64,000 bases of DNA from positions 310,001 through 374,000 of the forward strand of contig JAJGRE010000001.1 of assembly GCA_021083345.1 (NCBI GenBank), given 5' to 3'. Below are positions 54,179-62,427 of the stretch, piece after piece. This stretch comes from Calditrichales bacterium MX18-03. Its GTDB lineage: Bacteria; Bacillota; Clostridia; Lutisporales; Lutisporaceae. Each line of letters opens with the position of its first letter. The first letter of the stretch is position 1. The translations under genes were made by a program, and so were the position numbers. The notes under the pieces were generated by a model that saw only the letters and a program-made list of their open reading frames with translations, made no database searches and was not told the DNA's origin.

Positions 54179-54694
54179 CTATTGCTTTGGTGCCAGCACC
54201 ATCGTCATATTCTTACCTTCCAATTTTGCCGGCTTCTCAACAACACAATAGTCCTTTACAATATCGTAAAATCTTCCCAAGGCGTTCTGACCGAAGGCCA
54301 CATGATCCACTTCCCTACCTCTGAAACGGATCGTCACCTTCACCTTATCGCCATCCTGCAAAAACTTTTGAGCATTCTTCGCTTTGAAGCTTAAATCGTG
54401 ATCTTCAATGGTGGGAGAAAAGCGGATCTCTTTGATATTGATAATCTTCTGATTCTTTCTGGCTTCTTTTTCCTTCTTGCTTTGCTCAAACTTGAATTTG
54501 CCGTAATCCATGATACGGCATACAGGCGGCTTTGCCTGGGGGGCAATCTTTACCAGGTCAAGCTGTTTCTCTGCGGCCAGTTCCATAGCCTGCCGAGTCG
54601 TTATAATGCCTAGCTGTTCGCCATTTGCATCAATGACTCTGAGTTCTTTTTCCTTGATTTCCTCATTAATCTGTAAATCCTTGTTACTGCTTAT
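54179..54694 (-). CDS. infC: Translation initiation factor IF-3, AUA start codon
   Basis: IF-3 checks start codons and prevents subunit joining. The frame is open upstream of the first ATG (54586) and encodes the missing N-terminal part: LQINEEIKEKELRVIDANGE, QLGIITTRQA. With the ATA at 54692-54694 the protein has 171 residues, normal for IF-3; from the ATG it would lack 36. GGAGGTG lies 7 nt before the ATA. Non-AUG infC starts (AUU in E. coli and B. subtilis) allow self-repression. C-terminal domain is complete. Confidence 0.93.
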   Translation of the reverse strand: MSSNKDLQINEEIKEKELRVIDANGEQLGIITTRQAMELAAEKQLDLVKIAPQAKPPVCRIMDYGKFKFEQSKKEKEARKNQKIINIKEIRFSPTIEDHDLSFKAKNAQKFLQDGDKVKVTIRFRGREVDHVAFGQNALGRFYDIVKDYCVVEKPAKLEGKNMTMVLAPKQ

Positions 54695-54720
54695 AACGGT
54701 TCACCTCCACAAATAATATA

Positions 54721-54881
54721 GGCAGGTAGAATGATCCACCTGCCCAAAACACGCAACAATAGTTACTAGGGTTTCATGACCTTACTGACATTATCGTAAG
54801 GTGAGAAGTGGAGCTTCTACTTCGTATGATATTCACTTTGCAATTTACTGTATAAACATCGTGAAATTAATACTTGCTGAC
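54721..54881 (-). ncRNA. L20-type leader of the infC operon (candidate)
   Basis: The roughly 190-nt leader can form ACCTTAC / GTAAGGT (54779-54785 with 54796-54802), a GAAGT/ACTTC hairpin near 54810-54825, and GGCAGGT / ACCTGCC (54721-54727 with 54738-54744). A weak T-rich tail follows the last one, just before the infC SD. In Firmicutes L20 binds such a leader and triggers early termination. The assignment rests on position and shape, not on a model search. Confidence 0.55.
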
Positions 54882-54887
54882 TCATAT

Positions 54888-54916
54888 ATGATATCACTTA
54901 GTACTATCACTGTCAA
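54888..54916 (-). promoter_or_regulatory. Sigma-A promoter of infC-rpmI-rplT
   Basis: TTGACA (54911-54916) and TATCAT (54888-54893) are 17 bp apart on the minus strand. TG stands one base before the -10. Transcription would start near 54881. It lies in the gap after pepV. Confidence 0.75.
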
Positions 54917-54925
54917 CTATATTTT

Positions 54926-56356
54926 TCATTTTGAAGCATCCGATTCCACCCTGACCAGCTCACAAATCGCTTCAGCGAAGATTTTTGTGCATAAAATCAA
55001 GTCTTCGACTTCGATATACTCATCCTTTTGGTGTGCGGTTTCGGCTTTTCCCGGGAAAAGCGGTCCGAATGCCACTGCATTCCGGATCGCACGGGCGTAG
55101 GTGCCACCGCCGATGGAAATTAGCTGCGCTTTTTCTCCAGTAGCATCCTCGTATACCTTCTGCAGCTTCTGCACCAAGAAATTGTCTGCAGGTACATAAA
55201 GCGGATTTTTCTCCGGTCCTTCCTTTAGCTGTACGCCGAATTCCGATATCTTATTCTTGATGATGTCATAAACATCATCTCTTGTCCTTGTGACAGGATA
55301 ACGGATATTGATGGCAGCCGTTCCTTTTTCTTCATTGATTTCTACAATACCCAGATTGAAAACGAGCTTTCCCGATACATCGTCACACATCGCCAAGCCG
55401 AATGACGTGCCATCCGTTTCCAGACCAATCTGCTCGGCAAGAAAATGAATATACGCCGCCTGCTCGCCGGTATGAAGCGGCAGCTTGCTGACAACTGCAA
55501 GCAGTCTTGAAACGGCATTAACGCCCTTTTCCGGGGTGCTGCCATGAGCCGAAGCCCCATAGGACCGGATAAGGCATTTGTCTTTTTCAAATTCCACCTT
55601 CAGGTTAAAGCCCGGTATGCTGTTGAAATACTCTATCGTTTTATTGATCCGCTCTGTAAAATCCTTAGTCATCAGGAGCTGGCATTCACAGTAGTCCGGC
55701 ACCATGTTGACCTTGCTGCCGCCCTTCATGGAAATGACCTTCAGTCCGCCGCAGCAATCGGCTGCCGGTGCAGCGAAGCGCTTCTCCAGGTTGAAAATCA
55801 GGATACCCATTTCACTGTTTATGATCGGAAAATCCGCATCCGGAGAAAAACCGCAGGTGGGCATTTCGGCATGCTTGAAATAATGGCTCATGCAGTCCCA
55901 GCGTCCACTTTCTTCATCGCACCCTACAATAATACGAACCCGTCTGCCAAATTTGACACCTGCATCCTTTACGGCCTTCAACGCGAAAATAGCTGCTGCA
56001 GCAGGTCCTTTGTCATCAATGGCACCCCTGCCGAAGAGCTTGCCGTCCGCCACCGTTCCCCCATAAGGGTCTTGGGTCCAGCCGGAGCCTTCCGGCACAA
56101 CATCGACATGTACCAGGATCCCTACGATCTCTTCTCCTTCGCCGTATTCCGCATGTCCGGCATAGCCGTCAAAGCTCTCGACGCTGAAGCCTTGTTCCTG
56201 GCATATCTCCAGCGTTTTATCGAGACATTGCCGCAATTCCCTGCCAAAGGGCGCACCTGGCTCCGGTACCGATTCTATACTCCTGATGCGGATCATATCC
56301 CGGGCTGCCTTAATAATGTCCTCTCTCATGGCTTCTACAGCCTGATCAAATCTCAT
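54926..56356 (-). CDS. pepV: M20-family dipeptidase PepV
   Basis: PepV is a zinc dipeptidase of low specificity. The 476-residue protein has the metal ligands in LVHVDVVPEGSGW, GRGAIDDKGPAAAAIFALK and GCDEESGRWD. A lid domain lies in the middle, and the final His region falls near the C-terminal GGGTYARA. Length fits PepV rather than the shorter PepT. It stands alone between the ABC transporter operon and infC. Confidence 0.93.
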   Translation of the reverse strand: MRFDQAVEAMREDIIKAARDMIRIRSIESVPEPGAPFGRELRQCLDKTLEICQEQGFSVESFDGYAGHAEYGEGEEIVGILVHVDVVPEGSGWTQDPYGGTVADGKLFGRGAIDDKGPAAAAIFALKAVKDAGVKFGRRVRIIVGCDEESGRWDCMSHYFKHAEMPTCGFSPDADFPIINSEMGILIFNLEKRFAAPAADCCGGLKVISMKGGSKVNMVPDYCECQLLMTKDFTERINKTIEYFNSIPGFNLKVEFEKDKCLIRSYGASAHGSTPEKGVNAVSRLLAVVSKLPLHTGEQAAYIHFLAEQIGLETDGTSFGLAMCDDVSGKLVFNLGIVEINEEKGTAAINIRYPVTRTRDDVYDIIKNKISEFGVQLKEGPEKNPLYVPADNFLVQKLQKVYEDATGEKAQLISIGGGTYARAIRNAVAFGPLFPGKAETAHQKDEYIEVEDLILCTKIFAEAICELVRVESDASK

Positions 56357-56420
56357 TCTAACCCACCTTTACAATAAGCTTATGAATTTCTATACAAAGT
56401 ATGCCCCCAACAAATCGGAC

Positions 56421-56451
56421 AAAAAGAACCCTTCGCTTGTGCTCCAGGTTC
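56421..56451 (-). terminator. Candidate terminator after the ABC transporter operon
   Basis: On the minus strand GAACC...GGGTTC (56447-56451 with 56426-56431) with inner GGAGC/GCGAA-type pairing is followed by TTTTTG. The stem is short. It lies about 20 bp after the permease stop and before pepV. Confidence 0.5.
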
Positions 56452-56472
56452 ATCTTATCATTCAATGAAGTA

Positions 56473-57582
56473 TTATCCCAGCTTTTCCTTGTTTCTGGCA
56501 GCCACGTTCTTCTGCCATGCATGGAGGAACAGGGACATTGCAATAACACCGTAAGCAATGAACGACCGGAAGTATTCGCCGATCTGGGCATCACCAAACA
56601 GATTCTTGCCGGCTGCAGGCGACAGCGAGAACAAAGTATGGAACAGAATGGTTCCGATAATCGCCTGCCCGATAGTTGCTTTGGTAACGGTAGCGCCGCC
56701 GATGACCAGCGCTGCTACGGCAAACATACCGACCTGCTCATGGGCCGTGTAGGTCTGCATCGTCCCGATGTTCTGAAGGAAGATGATCTGCCCCCAGGCA
56801 GCCAATACAATAGATATGATCATGGCAATGATCCTTGTCTTGTCAACATTGATGCCTGCAACGTCTGCGATATGGATATCCTGACCCAGCGCTCTGAAAT
56901 TCTGGCCCAGCTTTGTCTTTACGATGAACTGGTTGAATACGCAGAGCAGTGCTACGAGAATAAATGTAAACACCGGTATCTTGATTCCCATGATGGGAAC
57001 ATTGATGATGTTATCCAATGCATATTTGATCAGGTCCAGCTCCATGGCATTCTTGAAACCAATACCGCCGGCCAGGACCAGCTCAGGGTTCTTTACCGGT
57101 ATGATCGTGCCGATGAACAGCAGGAATACCAGTTGGTACAAGCCGTTTGCAAAGTAACCCAGGATCAAGCTGGTGATCATTTCTCTTCCCTTTGTCTTGT
57201 TGAGGATCTTGCCCACGCCGTATCCGAACAAAATAGCAAAAGGCGTCGCAATAACAAAGGCAAGCGCCAGTCCGGGCACACCACCGATATCAAATACCTT
57301 GATGGTCATTAACCCGATCTGTCCGGCAATAGCACCAATAACAACAGCGAAGTTAAGACCCATCCCGGCAAGGACCGGAATAATCAATGCAATAACCAGG
57401 AACAGATTTCTGTCCAGTCTTGAGACCAGCTCCATCGCAATATACGGCAGCGGTAATTTAGATACAATGATACAAATGATGCAGATGATCGTAAAAAGAA
57501 TGGGTACCGAATACTTGGCCAAAGTTGTTATCAAGTTGAACTTGTTTTCTTTTTTGTTTGTTACTTTCAATTCTGTGCTCAT
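56473..57582 (-). CDS. ABC transporter permease, RbsC/nucleoside-type (second)
   Basis: The 369-residue protein has about ten hydrophobic segments. The BPD_transp_2 pattern is ALIIPVLAGMGLNFAVVIGA near the N terminus and AGINVDKTRIIAMIISIVLA in the cytoplasmic coupling region. Such permeases work as pairs with a double ATPase of the RbsA type. It starts one base after the first permease. The last gene of the operon; a terminator candidate follows. Confidence 0.9.
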   Translation of the reverse strand: MSTELKVTNKKENKFNLITTLAKYSVPILFTIICIICIIVSKLPLPYIAMELVSRLDRNLFLVIALIIPVLAGMGLNFAVVIGAIAGQIGLMTIKVFDIGGVPGLALAFVIATPFAILFGYGVGKILNKTKGREMITSLILGYFANGLYQLVFLLFIGTIIPVKNPELVLAGGIGFKNAMELDLIKYALDNIINVPIMGIKIPVFTFILVALLCVFNQFIVKTKLGQNFRALGQDIHIADVAGINVDKTRIIAMIISIVLAAWGQIIFLQNIGTMQTYTAHEQVGMFAVAALVIGGATVTKATIGQAIIGTILFHTLFSLSPAAGKNLFGDAQIGEYFRSFIAYGVIAMSLFLHAWQKNVAARNKEKLG

Positions 57583-57583
57583 A

Positions 57584-58627
57584 TTATTCGTTACCTCCTA
57601 CTTTCGTTAGTGCGTATAAGATAACGCCATTCTGAACAATGATTCTGATGACTTCCGACAGGTTGCCCACCGGCATCAGGCCGTTAATAACAGGCAGGGA
57701 AATAGCAAGCAGCGCCTGGAAAATGACAACCCCGGAAATAACATTGCTGATGCTGGCCTTCTTTATGGTCGCACCACCGATAAGGATAGCCGATATCGCC
57801 AGGAAGGGCATTTGCAAAGGAGCCGTATACAGCTGGAAGAATCCGAAGCTTTGTGCATAGACAAGGATACCGATACCGCCCAGCACCATGGATAAAACCG
57901 TTCCAATGGTCCTTTGCCTGTTGACGTCGATACCCGAAGCTGCTGCAAACCGGGGGTTATCCCCTGCTGCAACCATGGCCGCCCCTGTCTTGGACTTTAA
58001 GAACAGCCACATCAGGAAACAGCATGCGCCAAAGAAAAGGAAGGTGCCTACCGGGATGACCTGCCCAAACATCTGGAAGCCGCCGAGGGTATCCAGTATC
58101 TTGTCATACCGTCCTGCCAGTGTAATGGTGGTTCTAAGGCCTTTGCCGCCGATTGCCCAGACCATTTCAGGGTTCTTGAAGGGTATGACCAGCCATCCGA
58201 TGCACATCAGCGATACGATGGAGTAACCCATATAAGTACCGACGGTCATTTCGTCCCCTTTTACCCTATTCTGAAGAATGGAGTAAAGCAATCCGCATAT
58301 TATGGAAATCGGGATTGAAACCGCGACAGCAAATGCAAATGCCGGCATTCCAATCATGTCCATCTCGATGGATATACAGCCTGCCAAAGCGCCGCAGATC
58401 ATGCCGATGGACAATGCAAAGTTAGGTCCAGTACCGGATATGATACTTGGTACCAGCGCCAGTACCAAAACGCTGCCCTGGCCGATTCTGATCAAGGCTG
58501 CACTTAGAAGCGGAGGTATACTTTGCTTTAATATAATTGCAGTTGCTAAAAGGAGTACCAGAAATATCGAACAGTAAACCTTGGGATAACCAAACCGTTC
58601 GATGGTTTTTTTCCATAAATTGCTCAT
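57584..58627 (-). CDS. ABC transporter permease, RbsC/nucleoside-type (first)
   Basis: The 347-residue protein has about ten hydrophobic segments with LVPSIISGTGPNFALSIGMI and the coupling region ASGIDVNRQRTIGTVLSMVL. It is related to the following permease, and the two probably form a heterodimer. Its start abuts the ATPase stop, so translation is coupled. Substrate is unknown. Confidence 0.9.
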   Translation of the reverse strand: MSNLWKKTIERFGYPKVYCSIFLVLLLATAIILKQSIPPLLSAALIRIGQGSVLVLALVPSIISGTGPNFALSIGMICGALAGCISIEMDMIGMPAFAFAVAVSIPISIICGLLYSILQNRVKGDEMTVGTYMGYSIVSLMCIGWLVIPFKNPEMVWAIGGKGLRTTITLAGRYDKILDTLGGFQMFGQVIPVGTFLFFGACCFLMWLFLKSKTGAAMVAAGDNPRFAAASGIDVNRQRTIGTVLSMVLGGIGILVYAQSFGFFQLYTAPLQMPFLAISAILIGGATIKKASISNVISGVVIFQALLAISLPVINGLMPVGNLSEVIRIIVQNGVILYALTKVGGNE

Positions 58628-60250
58628 TTAAACGACCTCCTTCGAGTGCGCTTTGAACTCCCCGGCCATCATGAGACCAAAGTCAACGTCGGAGTCCTGA
58701 GGACCTAATATGCCTTGCAGCTCACCTTCATAAATCAAAGCGATCCTATCGCATATGGATCTTAACTCTCCCAATTCACTGGAAGTCATGACTATTGTCA
58801 TGCCATGCTCAACATTCAGCTTGACAAGCAGGTCCAGTACCAGCTTCTTTGCACCGATATCAATGCCTCTGGTAGGTTCGGAGACAAAGAGAATGTCGGG
58901 ATCCAGGGTCAAAGCTCTGGCAATGCATACTTTTTGCTGGTTTCCACCGCTCAAGCGTCTTGTATACTGCGTCGGGCCGGTACATCTGATATCAAGATCT
59001 TTTATGAATTTGTTTGCATGCTCGCGGATTTTTTTGTCATCCATCATCTTAAGCGCCTTTATCCCCAGAAGCGGTTTCAGGAAGCCGTCCTGAATCTGCA
59101 TGCTGGTGATGGCGATGTTCAATTCAATGGAAGTATCCAGCAGCAAACCGATGCCTCTTCTGTCTTCGGAAACAAACGCAAGCTTGTTTTCGATGGACTT
59201 TCTGGGGTTGTTCAACTCGATGGGCTGATTGTTCTTAAGGACTTCCCCCGTTGCCCGGTGCAGTCCCATAATGCCATTGGCTATACCGATCTTCCCCTGT
59301 CCTGCCAATCCGCCGATTCCAAGTATTTCGCCTCTTTTTATATCCAGGTTGAGGTTCTTAACTTTTTCTCCTGGCATATGCACGGTAAGATTTCTGACCG
59401 ACATGACGATATCCTTGTCATCCTTGGCATCCGACTTGGTAACCTTCTCAATTCTGTCCACCTTACGGCCTACCATAAGCTGTGCTATTTTTTCAACAGA
59501 TACGTCTTCCTTCGTCATTGCACCGACCTGCTCACCGTCTCTCAATACGGTTATACTGTCTGCAACAGCGATAACTTCATCCAGTCTGTGCGTGATGAAC
59601 AAAATACTGATGCCTTTGGCCGCCAGCTTTCTCATCGCTTCCAGCAGCTTATCCGCTTCGCTTTCCGCCAATACTGCCGTCGGCTCATCAAATACCAGCA
59701 GCTTCATGTTCTGCTTGTCAATTTCTCTGGCAATCTCAACAAACTGCATATAGCCCACAGGCAAGCCGGCGATGGGAAGCCAGTCGTCCACTGTCATACC
59801 CAGCTCCTTCAATGCCTTCTGAGAATCCTTCCGCATGGTTTCTATGTCCAAGGACTTCAGGCTGGGACCAAAAATCTTGCTGATGGGATTATCCTTGAGT
59901 ATTTCACGGTTAAGCTTGATGTTTTCCGTAATCGTAAAACCAGGCAGCAGCATGAATTCCTGATGGACCATGCCGATACCAAAATCTATCGCATCATTAG
60001 GTGATTTAATATCAACTTTTTTTCCATCCAATAATATTTCGCCAGCGTATCCCCCTGTATTCTGAATGACGGGCATACCGAAAATGATATTCATCAAGGT
60101 AGACTTTCCAGCGCCGTTTTCGCCGACAAGGGCATGAATCTCTCCGGCTTTTACCGTCAGATTGATGCCTTTCAGAACTTTATTCCCAAAGTACTCTTTT
60201 TCGATGTTCTTCAGTTCAAGTACGTTCTTAACAGCATGATTATCTGCCAT
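58628..60250 (-). CDS. ABC transporter ATPase with two nucleotide-binding domains (RbsA-like)
   Basis: The 540-residue protein carries two ATPase domains. The first has Walker A GENGAGKSTLMN and Walker B LLVFDEPTAVL, but its signature region reads GYMQFVEIAREI instead of LSGG. The second has a degenerate P loop (GIGGLAGQGKIGI), a good signature (RLSGGNQQKVCIARA) and Walker B ILFVSEPTRGID with Ser in place of Asp. Uneven sites are common in this family. ATG 60250 has GGAGGAGG upstream. Confidence 0.92.
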   Translation of the reverse strand: MADNHAVKNVLELKNIEKEYFGNKVLKGINLTVKAGEIHALVGENGAGKSTLMNIIFGMPVIQNTGGYAGEILLDGKKVDIKSPNDAIDFGIGMVHQEFMLLPGFTITENIKLNREILKDNPISKIFGPSLKSLDIETMRKDSQKALKELGMTVDDWLPIAGLPVGYMQFVEIAREIDKQNMKLLVFDEPTAVLAESEADKLLEAMRKLAAKGISILFITHRLDEVIAVADSITVLRDGEQVGAMTKEDVSVEKIAQLMVGRKVDRIEKVTKSDAKDDKDIVMSVRNLTVHMPGEKVKNLNLDIKRGEILGIGGLAGQGKIGIANGIMGLHRATGEVLKNNQPIELNNPRKSIENKLAFVSEDRRGIGLLLDTSIELNIAITSMQIQDGFLKPLLGIKALKMMDDKKIREHANKFIKDLDIRCTGPTQYTRRLSGGNQQKVCIARALTLDPDILFVSEPTRGIDIGAKKLVLDLLVKLNVEHGMTIVMTSSELGELRSICDRIALIYEGELQGILGPQDSDVDFGLMMAGEFKAHSKEVV

Positions 60251-60289
60251 GTATATCCTCCTCCCATGAAATAGTATGCAAACATATAT

Positions 60290-60330
60290 CATGCATAAGG
60301 TTGCCGTATGATACGGCAACCTTATGCATG
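60290..60330. other. Perfect 19-bp stem-loop between lipoprotein and ATPase genes
   Basis: CATGCATAAGGTTGCCGTA is followed by TGA and its exact reverse complement (60290-60308, 60312-60330). In the operon direction (minus) no T-run follows. In the plus direction TTTTTT follows, so it could stop antisense transcription. The likely operon role is to protect the upstream binding-protein mRNA and lower downstream expression. Confidence 0.85.
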
Positions 60331-60371
60331 TTTTTTATAGACTCACACTTTTTTAAGTTTTATACTGCGGT

Positions 60372-61553
60372 TTAGAATGTAATGTAATCAGCCCACAGCA
60401 AGTAGAAGTTTTCCTGTGTTACGTCCTTGCCGTCCTTATCCTTTGTTGTGTAGTTGGTGAATCTGATGTTAGCGCCGTTGGAAACTTCTGCATAGGCTTT
60501 CTTCAAAGCTTCAGGATCGTTCTTGCCTGTCAGTTTGCCTTCAGCATATAACTTTCCATACTCAACCAATGCTGCTGTTGAAAGCATTGAGATCGGGAAA
60601 GGCCATGTTGAGAATCTGCCGGTGCCGCCTGCTGCTGCAAGCTTTGTCTTGATTTCGCCAAGCATGAATTCTGAGTCGCCGGCTTTTTCCGGAGGAATGG
60701 AGATACCCAGTGCTCCAGGATAGCCATGGAACGGGCTCGGGCAGCACTGCTGTGCTACGATGGCGCCCTGTGCGAGAGCTGTCTTCAACAGGGGTTCCTG
60801 CATACCGCAGTTTGTGCTGAAGAAGTTGGTGTCTTTGCCGTACTCGGCAACTTTTCTCGGAATATCTTCGCTGATGAACTGCTGTGCGCCGGGCAGACCA
60901 GCATCCCCTGTTGGGTCTGGAGCTGTAGCGTCAACAAACTTTATACCAAGCTTTGCGCATTCAGTCTTAAATACTTCTCTTCTCTGAGCAAGAAGCGGAT
61001 AAGACATATGTCTCGGGAAGGAGTAGTGAACAAATACCTTTGCGCCCAATGCTGCAGCCTGCTTCGGGATTTCATAGCCCATAGCGGCGTCATCGGCCTG
61101 CAGGACAACGTCAGCCTTTTCAGCAATGATGTCTGTTTCTGCCGGCTGGTAGGAGCAAATCAGTACGTCCGGTCTTGCTGCTCTAACTTTGTCAAAAGCT
61201 GCAGCTGCGCCAGGAACGGACTGGTTCATGATCAGGACCTTAACTTCCGGATCGGATACCAATGCAAGTGCGTTGGAGATCAATGTTTCCTGCTCTTTTG
61301 TGAAGTTGTCCGGATAAGTCTGTGTTACAACGATGTCCGGATACTTCTTCTGAGCCTGTTCAGCTGATCTGAACTCTTCCTCGTTCTGTGAAACTGTGGA
61401 AGTGTAAACAGCGATCTTGTACTTCGGAGCTTCTGCTGCAGCAGGAGCCTGCTCAGTTGTTGCTGCCGGAGCTGCCGGTTCTGCGGGCTTTGCGCAGCCT
61501 ACGAGACCGAAGACCATGACAAAGGCCAATACCAGTGCTAATACCTTTTTCAA
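60372..61553 (-). CDS. DUF3798 solute-binding lipoprotein
   Basis: The 393-residue protein has a lipoprotein signal (lipobox LVGC, Cys20) and an Ala/Pro-rich linker. A two-lobed periplasmic-binding fold follows. DUF3798 marks are FVHYSFPRHMSYPLLAQRRE, FVDATAPDPTGDAGLPGAQQ, STNCGMQEPLLKTAL and QQCCPSPFHGYPGALGI. The ligand is unknown. I use TTG 61553 (GGAGGGG 5-6 nt upstream) instead of ATG 61568. It is the first transporter gene after the two-component system. Confidence 0.88.
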   Translation of the reverse strand: MKKVLALVLAFVMVFGLVGCAKPAEPAAPAATTEQAPAAAEAPKYKIAVYTSTVSQNEEEFRSAEQAQKKYPDIVVTQTYPDNFTKEQETLISNALALVSDPEVKVLIMNQSVPGAAAAFDKVRAARPDVLICSYQPAETDIIAEKADVVLQADDAAMGYEIPKQAAALGAKVFVHYSFPRHMSYPLLAQRREVFKTECAKLGIKFVDATAPDPTGDAGLPGAQQFISEDIPRKVAEYGKDTNFFSTNCGMQEPLLKTALAQGAIVAQQCCPSPFHGYPGALGISIPPEKAGDSEFMLGEIKTKLAAAGGTGRFSTWPFPISMLSTAALVEYGKLYAEGKLTGKNDPEALKKAYAEVSNGANIRFTNYTTKDKDGKDVTQENFYLLWADYITF

Positions 61554-61668
61554 AAATTTCCCCTCCATTTGATTCTATTTATTAGTCTGAAAAGCTAGGC
61601 TTTCCAGGTACTAATCAATTGATATATGTATATTCTCCTATTTCGAGAATTATCGGACTTTTCCTACT

Positions 61669-61677
61669 TTTATAACA
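61669..61677 (-). promoter_or_regulatory. Candidate promoter and structured leader of the DUF3798 operon
   Basis: TGTTATAAA on the minus strand is an extended -10 about 110 nt before the lipoprotein start. The leader can form ATTCTC/GAGAAT and a long hairpin CTGGAAAGC CTA GCTTTTCAG inside ATTAGT/ACTAAT. It matches no riboswitch I know. The response regulator upstream is the obvious candidate activator. Confidence 0.4.
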
Positions 61678-61786
61678 TATTTCTCTGAATTAATTTGAAA
61701 AAAAAAGAAAATCCCCCAAAACAGGACGACCGTCAATGTGCTTATACGACGTATCCTCTCTCAAAGGATTCTTTGCCCGGTCTGTA

Positions 61787-62422
61787 TCAGACCAGTTTGT
61801 ATTTATTTTTGGGTCTTCCGATTTGCCCGTAAATCGGTATTATATCAATCTTTTTCTCTTCAATCAGGTACTGTATATACCGATGGACCGTCTGGTAGGC
61901 CAGATTCAGCCCGCTGGTTATTTCATCAATGGTAAGTCCCTCCTGCTGCTCACTGAGATAGTCGCAAATGATGCTTAAGGTAGCAGGGCTGATGCCCTTG
62001 TCTACATAGGTCTGATGCTTCTCCGCCTCGTACTTCTGCTGGATCTCATTTATTTTCAGATTCATTTTTATCCTGGAAATCAAATCCGGCGATTTGATGG
62101 GCTTTATGGCAAAATCGGTAGCCCCTGCCGCTATGAATTTTTCCGCGATTTCCTGCCGCTCGTCTACTGTGAGCACCAATATGGAAACAGCACTGTCAAA
62201 CTGGCGAATTTTTTTAACAGTGGTCAGTCCGTCCCAGTCCGGCATGTGATAATCCACAATGGCCAGGTTGGGCTTGTGTACCTTGCATAGCTCATAGCCC
62301 TGCTTTCCGTTTGAAGCGCCCACGGCATCCCATCCCCCGTGGGTGCAGATTTCCTTGATGGTATAAAGAATATCGGGCTCATCGTCAATGATGACGATCT
62401 TGCTGCCATTTGCCTTTTTCAA
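61787..62422 (-). CDS. Response regulator with winged-helix output (CitT/DctR-like)
   Basis: The roughly 211-residue protein has a receiver domain (acidic pair in IVIIDDEPD, phospho-acceptor Asp57 in LAIVDYHMP, Lys in FAIKPIKSPD). A C-terminal helix-turn-helix follows: LTIDEITSGLNLAYQTVHRY and then GQIGRPKNKYKL. TTG 62422 is preferred, with GAGGTG 6 nt upstream; the GTG at 62431 overlaps the kinase stop. It lies directly upstream of the DUF3798 transporter, its probable target. Confidence 0.88.
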   Translation of the reverse strand: MKKANGSKIVIIDDEPDILYTIKEICTHGGWDAVGASNGKQGYELCKVHKPNLAIVDYHMPDWDGLTTVKKIRQFDSAVSILVLTVDERQEIAEKFIAAGATDFAIKPIKSPDLISRIKMNLKINEIQQKYEAEKHQTYVDKGISPATLSIICDYLSEQQEGLTIDEITSGLNLAYQTVHRYIQYLIEEKKIDIIPIYGQIGRPKNKYKLV

Positions 62423-62427
62423 ATCTA

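Noticed and set aside
58805-60004. Long plus-strand open frame (about 400 codons) opposite the ABC ATPase gene
   Set aside because: It is the mirror of a well-supported ATPase frame, has no SD, no family-like motifs and no neighbours on its strand.
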